DNA of 64,000 bases from NCBI GenBank assembly GCA_963695105.1, contig CAVOGC010000055.1, positions 124,001 through 188,000 on the forward strand, in the 5' to 3' direction. The notes beneath the pieces are model-generated. The model was not told where the DNA came from. It saw nothing but the letters and a program-made list of their open reading frames with translations, and did no database searches. This document shows, piece by piece, positions 1 to 8,700 of the stretch. Within the stretch, counting starts at the first letter, position 1, and each line of letters opens with the position of its first letter. The translations under genes were made by a program, and so were the position numbers. Source of the DNA: Competibacter sp963695105. Its GTDB lineage: Bacteria; Pseudomonadota; Gammaproteobacteria; Competibacterales; Competibacteraceae.

Positions 1-253
1 GCCGACAAGTATTCTCAATAGAAGGGGAGAATAAACCGGTCATAAATCGCGCTGTTCCTTCCGACGTGAGGAATTGACCGAACTGCGATTTCTTCATCGC
101 CCCAGTTTTTTTGGATATTTTTAATCTTCTTTGTTCAATTGTTGATGACAAAGACGCACCTCCATATCGCACCTGTAATTATTAGTTTCGAGACATTAGA
201 CAGTTATGGCGGCGAGTTTAACGAATTGATGTGCTTTTCAGTGAGCTAATAAG
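1..253. other. AT-rich non-coding stretch
   Basis: I see no gene in this window-edge stretch. It is markedly richer in A and T than the rest of the window and is continuous in composition with the AT-rich gene that follows, so it probably belongs to the same acquired segment. The gene or element it came from may lie to the left of the window. Confidence 0.4.
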
Positions 254-934
254 TTAAGACAACCAATGATATACACTTATAAAAGTTAGTGCTGGCAATA
301 GCGCAATCACAACAAATAGACCCAGACACCCACTCGCACCTCCTCTGTTTTGAACAGTGTGTTCAGATTCTCTACTTTGAACTGTCTGCTCAGGCTGGGT
401 ACTTAACCATTGTTGATGACAGGCAGAACAATAAAGCTTATCCATACCTCTGCTCCATGCCTGTATTGTTCTTTTGTCGAATTCAGCAACAATTTTACAA
501 CGCATACATGTAAAGTGCTTTTCTTTCGGCTTTCTCTGTCGCGAGAGAAAGATTGTTGCCACTATTGTAGAAATACCAAATAGCACAAGTTGCTTATTTA
601 AATTCTGGGTTTGATAGAAAATAAAAACACCGGCACCCACTGAAAAAAACAAAATAATTATTGCAATATAATCAAGAATGGTTTTTTTATGAGGTTCAAC
701 ATCACTATAGTTCATCCGATTTTTTCTATCAGATGACAATTCTTCGATAACAATATTCTTGGCTTTTAACCTTCGCCGAGTATCCTGAATCACTTCAAAG
801 TTCACAAAATCATCTGCTTTTGGCCTCCTTTGTTTCGTTTTTACATCCGAGATATGAAAAAATACTTTTTGATTTTCAGAAAGTATAAAACCAAAACCTT
901 TATCATCTCTCCAATCACAAATTTTACCTTTCAT
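254..934 (-). CDS. Cold-shock-domain protein with membrane segments and a zinc ribbon
   Basis: This 226-residue protein begins with a cold-shock (OB-fold) domain at about residues 1-65, with the RNP-type stretch KGFGFI followed by VFFHISDV. Two hydrophobic segments follow (about 85-130), then a four-cysteine pattern (CMRC ... CSAC, about residues 143-172) that looks like a zinc ribbon, then a C-terminal hydrophobic segment. Cold-shock domains bind single-stranded nucleic acid; joined to membrane helices they are known from CSD plus DUF1294-type proteins, but the rest of this protein is not a family I recognise. The ATG at 934 has an AAGGA-like Shine-Dalgarno upstream. The gene is far more AT-rich than its neighbours, which suggests transfer. 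Its function is unknown; an RNA-related membrane role is inference. Confidence 0.7.
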   Translation of the reverse strand: MKGKICDWRDDKGFGFILSENQKVFFHISDVKTKQRRPKADDFVNFEVIQDTRRRLKAKNIVIEELSSDRKNRMNYSDVEPHKKTILDYIAIIILFFSVGAGVFIFYQTQNLNKQLVLFGISTIVATIFLSRQRKPKEKHFTCMRCKIVAEFDKRTIQAWSRGMDKLYCSACHQQWLSTQPEQTVQSRESEHTVQNRGGASGCLGLFVVIALLPALTFISVYHWLS

Positions 935-1058
935 TTATTGAGTCCTTTAAATTTGCGGGTTTATCCACGATCAATCCCCGAGAACTTAGACTAACCAGAG
1001 ACAGCGTCATATATTTCAGATTATTGGCCAAGAAACTCTGTCAACACGCCCAAGGCAA

Positions 1059-1445
1059 CTACACCACCCGAACGGTACTACCATAGCGCGCGAGCTTTGC
1101 ATCCGCTGTCAGCAGGATAAGCGGCTCGCTCAGGGATTGCGCCACCAGCAGGCGATCAAAGGGGTCCTTATGATCGACGAATACCGGCAATGCGGCGATC
1201 ATAAGGATGTGCGCGTTTTCCATCGGCAACCAAGAGAATCCATCAGTGGTGACCTTCTCGCAGAACCTCGGCAAGTCCACGCCGAGTTTGCCCAGATTGA
1301 CCTTAATGGCGATTTCCCACAGCGAGGCGCGACTCACATAGACCGGAGCGTCCGAGCCCTCGATCAGTTCGCGCGCCGCTGACGGGACCTTTGCGCGCAT
1401 GCCCTGCCACCAGAGAATCAGGTGCGTATCCAGCAGTAACCGCAT
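1059..1445 (-). CDS. vapC: VapC-type PIN-domain toxin
   Basis: A 128-residue PIN-domain protein. It starts with the strand MRLLLDTH carrying the first acidic metal ligand, has an internal conserved glutamate (SLWEIAIK), then DPFDRLLVAQ and a final LTAD acidic motif, so all four parts of the PIN active site are visible. PIN toxins are Mg-dependent ribonucleases that cleave tRNA or rRNA when not bound by antitoxin. It lies 3 bp downstream of a Phd-type antitoxin on the same strand, the usual antitoxin-first order. The length is normal for the DUF/COG3744 type of VapC. The RNA target cannot be told from sequence. Confidence 0.88.
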   Translation of the reverse strand: MRLLLDTHLILWWQGMRAKVPSAARELIEGSDAPVYVSRASLWEIAIKVNLGKLGVDLPRFCEKVTTDGFSWLPMENAHILMIAALPVFVDHKDPFDRLLVAQSLSEPLILLTADAKLARYGSTVRVV

Positions 1446-1448
1446 CGA

Positions 1449-1709
1449 TCACGCATCCGTTACCGGAGCGGATTCGTGATCTTTAAGGCAGTCGAACAGA
1501 TCGTCGATGGGCTCATCGAAGTCGTCCGCCATCCAGATCTCACCCTCCATGCTACCCGGCGGCGCGATCCGGCGGCGCGGTGGTTTGTAGACGGTGAGTA
1601 TGGCAATCGGCTGACCGGCACGGGCGATAACGACCTCCTCACCACGCTCGACGGCTTCCAGAAGCCGGGAAAGGTGAGTTTTGGCCTCGTGAATGTTGAC
1701 GGTTTGCAT
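1449..1709 (-). CDS. Phd/YefM-type antitoxin
   Basis: An 86-residue antitoxin whose N-terminus (MQTVNIHEAKTHLSRLLEAV) and following GEEVVIARAGQPIAIL segment are the hallmark of the Phd/YefM fold, which binds the operator DNA. The acidic C-terminal half (DDFDEPIDDLFDCL) is the likely toxin-neutralising tail. It is encoded directly upstream of the PIN toxin and should form a neutralising complex with it and repress their shared promoter, as in other type II modules. The ATG at 1709 is the natural start and leaves a complete N-terminal domain. Confidence 0.85.
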   Translation of the reverse strand: MQTVNIHEAKTHLSRLLEAVERGEEVVIARAGQPIAILTVYKPPRRRIAPPGSMEGEIWMADDFDEPIDDLFDCLKDHESAPVTDA

Positions 1710-1818
1710 GGCGTCCTCTGGTTAGCTACCGGTTAGTCTAGTCGCGTGACGGCAACGGCGACAAGTCCAACGCCACATCTGCTGGCAGCCCCTCTCCCGC
1801 AAAAGCGAAAAAACCAAG

Positions 1819-4800
1819 TCAATGCCCGCCACCCGCCTCGAACACCCGCGCTACCTGCTCCACCGCCCCGCTGATGGTCTCGATCCACGGATCGGCGTAG
1901 AGCCCGACACCGATGATCACCGCGCACAATAAACCGGCCACGATCAATTCCCGCGAGCGCAGATCGACCAGAGGCAGCGTCACGCCTTTCGGATTGCGGG
2001 CCAGGAAAATCCGCTGATACGCCCACAGCAGATAGCCGGCGGCCAGCACGTTGCCGGAGGCGGCGACGATGGCCACGCCCCAGCCATAGGACTCGAACAC
2101 CCCTTCCAGGGCCAAATGGGCGGCCTCGAAACCGGGCGTACCCGGCATGGCGATGCTGCCCAGCACCACCACCAAAAAGGTCAAACCGAGCAAGGGCGCG
2201 GCGTCGAACAAGCCACCCAGACGGTGAAACCGGGTCGTACCCAGACGGCGGTACAGCAAACCCGCGACGATGAACAGCCCCGCCGCCGCCAACCCCAGAT
2301 TCAGGCTGAGCAGGAGACCACCTTTGAACCCGGATGCGGTCAGCGAGAACAGCCCGGCCACCAGCGCGCCGGTGTGGCTGATCACCGCGAACGCCAGCAG
2401 GCGGCGCAGATCGGTGCGGATGAAGGCGAGCAGCGCGCCGTACAACATACCGGCCAGGCCCAGCGCCACGATGGCCGTGTCCCACTGCCGGGCGGCGGCG
2501 GGCAGCAGCGGCAGGACAAAGCGCAGCAGCGCGTAAATCCCGACCTTCACCCCCACCAGAAACACCATGCCGACCGCGACCGTGCCATGCTTGGCCACGA
2601 TGGGCAGCCAGGCGTGCAAGGGAAACAGCGCCAGCCGCACCGCCAGCCCCGCGAACAGCAGGATGAAGATCAGCGACTGCCGCCCTTCCGGCACCGGCGT
2701 TGCCAGCAAGGCGGGCAGGTCGAAGGACCAAACGCCATCGGTCGCGCCGGCGTGGTTCCAAGCCAGCAGCACGATCCCGGCCAGCAGCATCGCCAAACCG
2801 CCCAGCATCGAGCGCGCGAACTGCCAGGCCGCCCGGTTGCGCCCCGGGCTGGTCCCGAAACGCGCGATCAGCACGGTGGCCGGAATCGCCTCGGCCAGCG
2901 CGAACAGCCAGAATTGCAGCAGATTCAACGCGGTGAACATCCCCACCAGCGCCGCCTCCAACGCCAGCACGCTGCCGACGAAAGCGCCGGGCCGCTCTTG
3001 CCGGTGCGGCTGGGCGTAGAGGATGACGAACAGCGTCAACAGCGCCGTCAGCGGCAGGAACAGCACGCTGAGGCCATCGACGCCAAGGTGAACGCCCAGC
3101 CACGGCAGCATCTCGAAGCGCTCGACGAACTGCATCCCCGGCGCATGCGCTTGGAAACCGGCCAGCAGTTGCAACGCCAAAATCAGTTCCACCACCGCGA
3201 CGGTCAAACCCAGCGCAAACGCGGTCCGCGCCTGCCGGGTGCGCCAGGCCGCGATCATGCCGAGCAGGGGAACTCCGAGCAGCGCGCTCAACAACGGAAA
3301 ACCAGCCGGCCTGGTTCCTGGTTCCTCCCCGCCCTGCATCATTTCGCCGATCCCGGCCAGCACCGCCAGGATCACCGCCATCACCGCGATCCAGGCCCAG
3401 GACCGGCCCAACCAGCGCTCCACCCGGCTCAGGCCGTACCCCATGCGGTGGCTGGTCGTGACGATCCCCTGCCCGACGGCTTTGAAGACCAGTTGTTCCT
3501 CGACCCGGTGGAACGCCGCCGCCGTCCATTCGGTCACATGCCCCACGATCCCCTGCCCCCGATCCATGGCGTCGGGCGCGCGTTCGAGCACCCGACCGGC
3601 GCCGAGTTGCCGCTCTTCCCACTGGGCCAGCGACGACAGGGCGTTTACCGCCGGCGCCGGCAACCCGGTCGCCCGATCCACCACGGCGGTATCGAACGCG
3701 CTCAAATAAGCCGCCAGGCGGCGCACCGGCCGGACCACGCTCCAGTTCGCCAAGTCCTCCAGCCAGAACCGCTGTAGCGCCGCCACATACGTTCGCCGGC
3801 GCCGGGCCAGGAAGGCGGGCACGGGCCGGGTGCGCTCCCCATGCAATTGGTACAAAATCGCGGGCGCGCTGAGGAACTGATAGGCGCGAAAAACCGCGTG
3901 GCAGCACAGATGCACCAGCGCCAGCCGCCAGAAGCCGAGCCCGCAGGCCAGAAACATCAGCCCGACCTGTCCCGAGGTGGAGAAGATCAGGGCGCTCTTG
4001 ATATCGGTTTGCGCCAACCCGCCCAGATATCCATACAACGCCGTCGCCAGACCGACCGCCGCCATCGCCGCCATCATGGCGGGCGATTGCTCGAACAGTG
4101 GTTGCAAACGCAGCACGAGATACACGCCGGCATGAACCATGACCGCGCCGTAGAACAAGGCGCTGGACGGCGTTGGTCCCTCCATCGCCCGCGCCAGCCA
4201 CGGCGCCAGCGGTACCTGGGCCGACTTGGCGACCGCCGCCAGCAGGAAGCAGCCGGCCAGCAGCCCGGCTTGTAACGAGCTCAAACCCGCCGCGCCAGCG
4301 GTCACCACTCCCCAATCGGCGCTGCCCAGCCAATGGAACGACAGCGCGATTCCCAGCAGAAAACCGGCGTCGCCGACCCGGTTGGTCACGAAGACGCGGG
4401 TGGCGTTGCCCGCCGCGACCGGTCGATCCTGAAAAAACGCAATAAGCAGATAGGAACACAGCCCGGCGATTTCCCAGCCGACGAAAGTCAGCACCGCGTT
4501 GCCGCCGGTCACCAGCAGCGCCATCGCCGCCGCGAACAGACTCAGAACCAGAAAGAAGCGATGGAAACCCGCTTCCCGATGCAGGTAGTTCACCGAAAAC
4601 CGGGCGACCAGCAGGCAGGCCAGCGACGCCAATACCAGCAGCGCGAGACTCAAATTATCGGTGACACAGTTCAAGTCCACCCGATACTCGCCGCTGGTCA
4701 GCCAGCGGCCGAGCACCATTTGTTCGGGCAACTGTCCGGCGAACCGGGCGGCGACCAACGCGAGCGTGAGCAAGAATGAAGCACCGCAAGCCGTCAGCGC

Positions 4801-4932
4801 GATCCGACTGGTGCGCCGCTCGCGCGCTTCGCCACCGGCCTGCCCGAACAAAATGGCTACGCCAATCCACAACGCGGCGGCCAGCGGCAATGCCGGGATC
4901 AGGGCGACGATCCACTCAAGCATGGTCAACAC
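1819..4932 (-). CDS. NuoL-NuoM fused antiporter-like membrane protein of a DAB-like locus
   Basis: A 1037-residue polytopic protein with two antiporter-like (Proton_antipo_M) halves. Residues 1 to about 395 resemble NuoL/DabB: FVGWEIAGLCSYLL holds the conserved Glu154, and AKSAQVPLAPWLARAMEGPTP holds Lys236 and the MEGPTP loop. A linker of about 110 residues (395-505) leads through a hydrophobic stretch to a NuoM-like half (about 540-1037) with Glu681 in FALAEAIP and Lys796 in VGVKVGIYALLRF. The usual first channel lysine of this half is arginine (Arg766 in AVRLALFPLHAWLP). In known DAB/DAC systems a NuoL-like DabB supplies cation flux to DabA. A single-chain NuoL plus NuoM version is unusual. 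The gene is downstream of dabA but separated from it by an opposing vapBC pair. Function as the ion-translocating partner of DabA is inference from context. Confidence 0.8.
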   Translation of the reverse strand: MLTMLEWIVALIPALPLAAALWIGVAILFGQAGGEARERRTSRIALTACGASFLLTLALVAARFAGQLPEQMVLGRWLTSGEYRVDLNCVTDNLSLALLVLASLACLLVARFSVNYLHREAGFHRFFLVLSLFAAAMALLVTGGNAVLTFVGWEIAGLCSYLLIAFFQDRPVAAGNATRVFVTNRVGDAGFLLGIALSFHWLGSADWGVVTAGAAGLSSLQAGLLAGCFLLAAVAKSAQVPLAPWLARAMEGPTPSSALFYGAVMVHAGVYLVLRLQPLFEQSPAMMAAMAAVGLATALYGYLGGLAQTDIKSALIFSTSGQVGLMFLACGLGFWRLALVHLCCHAVFRAYQFLSAPAILYQLHGERTRPVPAFLARRRRTYVAALQRFWLEDLANWSVVRPVRRLAAYLSAFDTAVVDRATGLPAPAVNALSSLAQWEERQLGAGRVLERAPDAMDRGQGIVGHVTEWTAAAFHRVEEQLVFKAVGQGIVTTSHRMGYGLSRVERWLGRSWAWIAVMAVILAVLAGIGEMMQGGEEPGTRPAGFPLLSALLGVPLLGMIAAWRTRQARTAFALGLTVAVVELILALQLLAGFQAHAPGMQFVERFEMLPWLGVHLGVDGLSVLFLPLTALLTLFVILYAQPHRQERPGAFVGSVLALEAALVGMFTALNLLQFWLFALAEAIPATVLIARFGTSPGRNRAAWQFARSMLGGLAMLLAGIVLLAWNHAGATDGVWSFDLPALLATPVPEGRQSLIFILLFAGLAVRLALFPLHAWLPIVAKHGTVAVGMVFLVGVKVGIYALLRFVLPLLPAAARQWDTAIVALGLAGMLYGALLAFIRTDLRRLLAFAVISHTGALVAGLFSLTASGFKGGLLLSLNLGLAAAGLFIVAGLLYRRLGTTRFHRLGGLFDAAPLLGLTFLVVVLGSIAMPGTPGFEAAHLALEGVFESYGWGVAIVAASGNVLAAGYLLWAYQRIFLARNPKGVTLPLVDLRSRELIVAGLLCAVIIGVGLYADPWIETISGAVEQVARVFEAGGGH

Positions 4933-5009
4933 CTCCGCGTCATCGTTCGGCTTCCATAAGCTGTGCTAGAGTACCCAGCAGCCAATAAAGCAAAGTATGG
5001 GTGTATGGC

Positions 5010-5258
5010 ATGAAAACCACCGTGGAATTGAACGACAGCCTGCTCGAAGAGATCAAGCGCTATGCCGCGCAACATCACACCACCTTGCGGGCGGTGCTGG
5101 AGTGCGCGCTGCACAACTTTCTGAAACAGCAAACCGCAACCACGAAGCCTTTTCGAATGCGGCGCGCGACGTTCTCGGGGAACGGCCTGCAAGCCGGGAT
5201 TCAGGAGGGAGACTGGAGCCAGATCCGATCCCGCATCTACGAAGGGCAGGGCGGATGA
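5010..5258 (+). CDS. vapB: VapB-type antitoxin
   Basis: An 82-residue protein starting MKTTVELNDSLLEEIKRYA, the short beta strand plus helix of a ribbon-helix-helix (MetJ/Arc-like) DNA-binding antitoxin. I chose the ATG at 5010; a GTG at 5001 would add three residues. The C-terminal half is basic and then acidic, as expected for a toxin-wrapping tail. Its stop overlaps the start of the following PIN toxin gene by 4 bp (ATGA at 5255-5258), so the pair is translationally coupled. The pair runs against the direction of the flanking dabA and nuoL-like genes. Confidence 0.82.
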   Translation: MKTTVELNDSLLEEIKRYAAQHHTTLRAVLECALHNFLKQQTATTKPFRMRRATFSGNGLQAGIQEGDWSQIRSRIYEGQGG

Positions 5259-5695
5259 TCGCGGTCGATACCAACCTCCTTGTCTACTCGCATCGTGAAG
5301 ACTCCCCCTGGCATCACGAGTCACATACCCTGATTGCGCAACTGGCGGAATCCTCCCAACCCTGGGCCATCGCGTGGCCCTGCATCCATGAATTCCTGGC
5401 CATCGCGACGCACCCGAAGATCTACAACCCGCCGACCCCGGCCTTACGCGCGCTGGAACAGGTCGAATGCTGGCTGGAATCGCCCAGTTTGAGACTACTG
5501 GGCGAATCGGCTGGTTACTGGGCGCGGTTGCGGGCGTTGATCGAAAGATCGAAGATCGCCGGCCCCATGGTTCATGATGCGCGAATCGCCGCATTGTGCC
5601 TCGAACATGGCGTAACGGAACTCTGGAGCGCCGACCGGGATTTCTCACGCTTCGCACCCTTGAAGGCGAGCAATCCCCTGGTGAAACACAGTTGA
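5255..5695 (+). CDS. vapC: VapC-type PIN-domain toxin
   Basis: A 146-residue PIN protein: MIAVDTNLLVYSHRED gives the first aspartate, PCIHEFLAIATHP the conserved glutamate, MVHDARIAALCLEHG the third acidic position and LWSADRDFSRF the last. This is the COG1848-like group of PIN toxins, predicted Mg-dependent RNases. The start ATG at 5255 overlaps the antitoxin stop; a longer in-frame reading from 4997 only covers antitoxin sequence in the wrong frame. It ends 27 bp from the convergent end of dabA, so the module is packed tightly between two genes of the inorganic-carbon locus. Confidence 0.87.
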   Translation: MIAVDTNLLVYSHREDSPWHHESHTLIAQLAESSQPWAIAWPCIHEFLAIATHPKIYNPPTPALRALEQVECWLESPSLRLLGESAGYWARLRALIERSKIAGPMVHDARIAALCLEHGVTELWSADRDFSRFAPLKASNPLVKHS

Positions 5696-5721
5696 AAACA
5701 ACCCATTGATTTTCAATATCT

Positions 5722-8700
5722 TCAAATCTCCGCGACACCGATCAACGCCGGTGACAGCGGATCGACGTGACCACGATACCAATCGCCCGAGCGGGCGCGT
5801 TCGGGCAACGGTCGCGGGGGTCCGCTCCAGGGCACGAAGCCGCGCGCCGGATCGAAGATCGAAAATTCCCCGCTGTCGGGGTCCTTGGCGATCACATGCA
5901 CCCAAGCGCCGCCGATCAGCTCGCGCAGGCTGGGCTGGCGTCCGTAAATAGTGGCCAGCACTTCAACGCGGGCCTCGACCACGATCTGCAAACGCAGCGG
6001 TTCGTGAATCTCGATCATCTGCCGGGGCAGGCCGGTGCGCAGGTCGCTGCTGGCGCCCTCCATCACCGCGAACAGGCCGGTGACGTTGTGCGGGGTCTTG
6101 GTCCCGCAACCCAGCCGCTCGTTGTTGACGGTGGAAAAGTAGTACTCCAGATTGATGCCCGCGCCCACCGGACCCACCGCCAGCAGGATGCCTTCCAGCA
6201 CGGTTCCGCTTGGGTCCTGGGTCGGGTCGTAGGAGATCAGGAACGCCCGCCGGTCCAGGAACAGTCCCTGACTCATCGAGCGGCGGCCGACCAGGGCGGC
6301 GGCGTTGGTGGCGTGCCCAAGTTCGGGTCGCGCCTGGCTGAAATCCCTGGAGCGCTCCACCACATGCCGCAGCGCCTGGGCCGGCGTGGGGTCGCGCGGC
6401 GCGGAAGCGAAACGGCGGCAGCGTTCGTGGGCCGACAGTTCGCAGGCCCGGTCCAGATCCCGTCGCAGTTCCGCCAGCGCCGGTTCCAGCGCGGCCGGCA
6501 GCTCGCTGGGGTCGTATAGCGTGATCCGCTCGTCGCAGGTGTTGTGCTCGGCGCCGATGAACCAGGTGTCCGCCGGCGCCTCGATGCCGCGCCCGGCCAG
6601 CAGCGCCCGTACTTCCGGGCGATTGGCCATGGCGGCGAAGGCGCGGGCGTTCGGCCCGCCGTGGCGTCCGCTGCACGCGCCGCAATCGTAGGCGGCGAGG
6701 TGGGGGTTGTTTTGGCTGATCGAGCCGTGGCCCATCAATACCACCAGCGGCGCGAATTGCGTGGTCAGCCCGATATTGCGCAGCAGAGCGGCCACCCGAT
6801 CGGCCTGCTCGACGTCGGTGAATCCGAGGCGCGGCCGTTCCGGCGTGGCCGGCGTACCGTCGTCCGCCGCGGTGACCGCGACTTGCGTGGGCACCTCCGG
6901 CACCCAAAGCGCATCGACCGCCGCCACGAGGTCCGCCTGCCGGCTGGGGGCAAACAGCTTGCCGGCCAGCGTCAACAGCGCGCCCGGCGCCAGCACGGCG
7001 ATCAGCGGAACCGAGGACAGCAGGTTGCGCCGTATCTCGTGGTAGAGGGCGCGCAGCCGGCCGCGCTGCTCGCGCCGCCGGTCGCGCAGCGCATTGCGGG
7101 CTTGGGCGTCCGACCGCGCGAATTCGCGCACCTCGTGGGCGGGCGTGGCCACCACCGGGCACAGCGGCGTGACCTCGCGGTCGTCCAGGCCGCGCCAGTT
7201 CATCACCACCCCGAAAAAACCGGCCGCGCCCAGGGTCTCGATGCGCGGGTTCAGCTCCTCCAGATGGCGGCGGATGCCCTCCTCCCGATCATCGATGCAA
7301 AACACGAGCTGGGCTTGCGGCCGTTGCGCGCGAGCGACCCAGCGGCCGTGATTGTTGGCCAGGGCGTTGATCAGCGTATCCCGATAGTGGTGCTCGTAGG
7401 CGCACTGCCACAGCGCGCCGCGCAAGGTGGCCGGCAATGCGTCCAGCGGCGCCAGCAAAGCGTCCAAATCCGCCGGGCTCAGCGCGCGCAACTCGCCGCC
7501 GGACAGCCCGAGATGCTGCGCCAGCCGAAACAGCCGCCAGGCGCTGCCGTGAACCGTGTGCGTGCCGAGCCGAGCCGCCACCGGGCTGTGCCGCCAGGTC
7601 CAGATCATATCGGCGAGGGCATCCCAGGGCGCGAGCGTTGCCCTCCCCGCTCTCTCCGCTCCCCTCTCCCTTGGGAGAGGGGAGCGGAGAGAGGAAGTCA
7701 TTCCACCCTCCACCAACCCTCTCGCCCGGCTGGCCAGATATTCGGGCAGGCGTCCTTCGTACAGGGCGTGCCGGACCAGCGCCTCGGCCGGGCGCGCGGT
7801 GAAGTAGTCACGCAGCGCCGGCAGCGAGCCTTCCAGTCCCCAATGTTCGCGGCACAGGTGTTCGATCCACAGACCGTCCAGGCACAAACGCAGCGCGAGA
7901 TAATCCGCCAGCGCGACCGGCGTTTCCCGGTTGGCCTTGTAATCGCCGTGTTGCTGCCGCCAGTTCATCATCCCGGACCAGCCGGGCAACTCCAGGGCGA
8001 GACGGGTCAAATAACCCGCCCAGCGCGGCTCGGGGATTCCCAGTCGCCGCAACTCGGCGACGATCGCGTCCACCGGCTGCTCCGGCCAGCGGACCAGCGC
8101 CGCGCGCCAACCGGTCAAACCGGCAAAGCTCCAGGCGAGATCGCTCCCGGCCAGGCGACGCCAGGCCGGGTACAGCCCTTCGCGCCGGTCGGGCAAAGAC
8201 CACGCCGCCAGCCCTTCGTCCAAATGGGCGGCGCACAGGCGGATCAAGACCGGACGGACCTGATCGAGCAGATCCTGCCCGGTCAAAACCCGCAGCAACC
8301 CCCGCAAGGTGGTCTCCTTGCCCACCTCGGCGAACAATTGCTCGATCAGCGCCAGGGCATCGGCCTGCATCCGCTTGTGCATGACGGGTCCCTGATTGTC
8401 AGTCACGCCCTCGGCCCTGAACCGCGCCAGCAGCGACTTCGCCAGGTTGAGGTGCAAATCCACCAGTTCTTCCGGATGCAGGTCGAAATCGGGCAGTTGC
8501 AAGCCTTGCAGACAGGCGTGCCACAGGCTTTCCAGCGCGCGGGCTTCCTCGGCGATACCTTCGCGGCCGGCCGCCTTCAGCAGCCGCTGGCGCACGGCCG
8601 CCGGCACATCGGGCTGAAAACGCCGGGTGATGTCAAACTCTTCGATTTGCCAGATCAGTTGGCTCAGGGGCAGGGCCTCCACCCCGTGGACCAGCGCAAC

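Noticed and set aside
2116..3777. Very long open frame opposite the antiporter fusion gene (also others opposite dabA, gltB and gltD)
   Set aside because: The translations are Gln/Arg/Pro-rich and match no family. They are antisense shadows created by GC-biased codon use of real genes.
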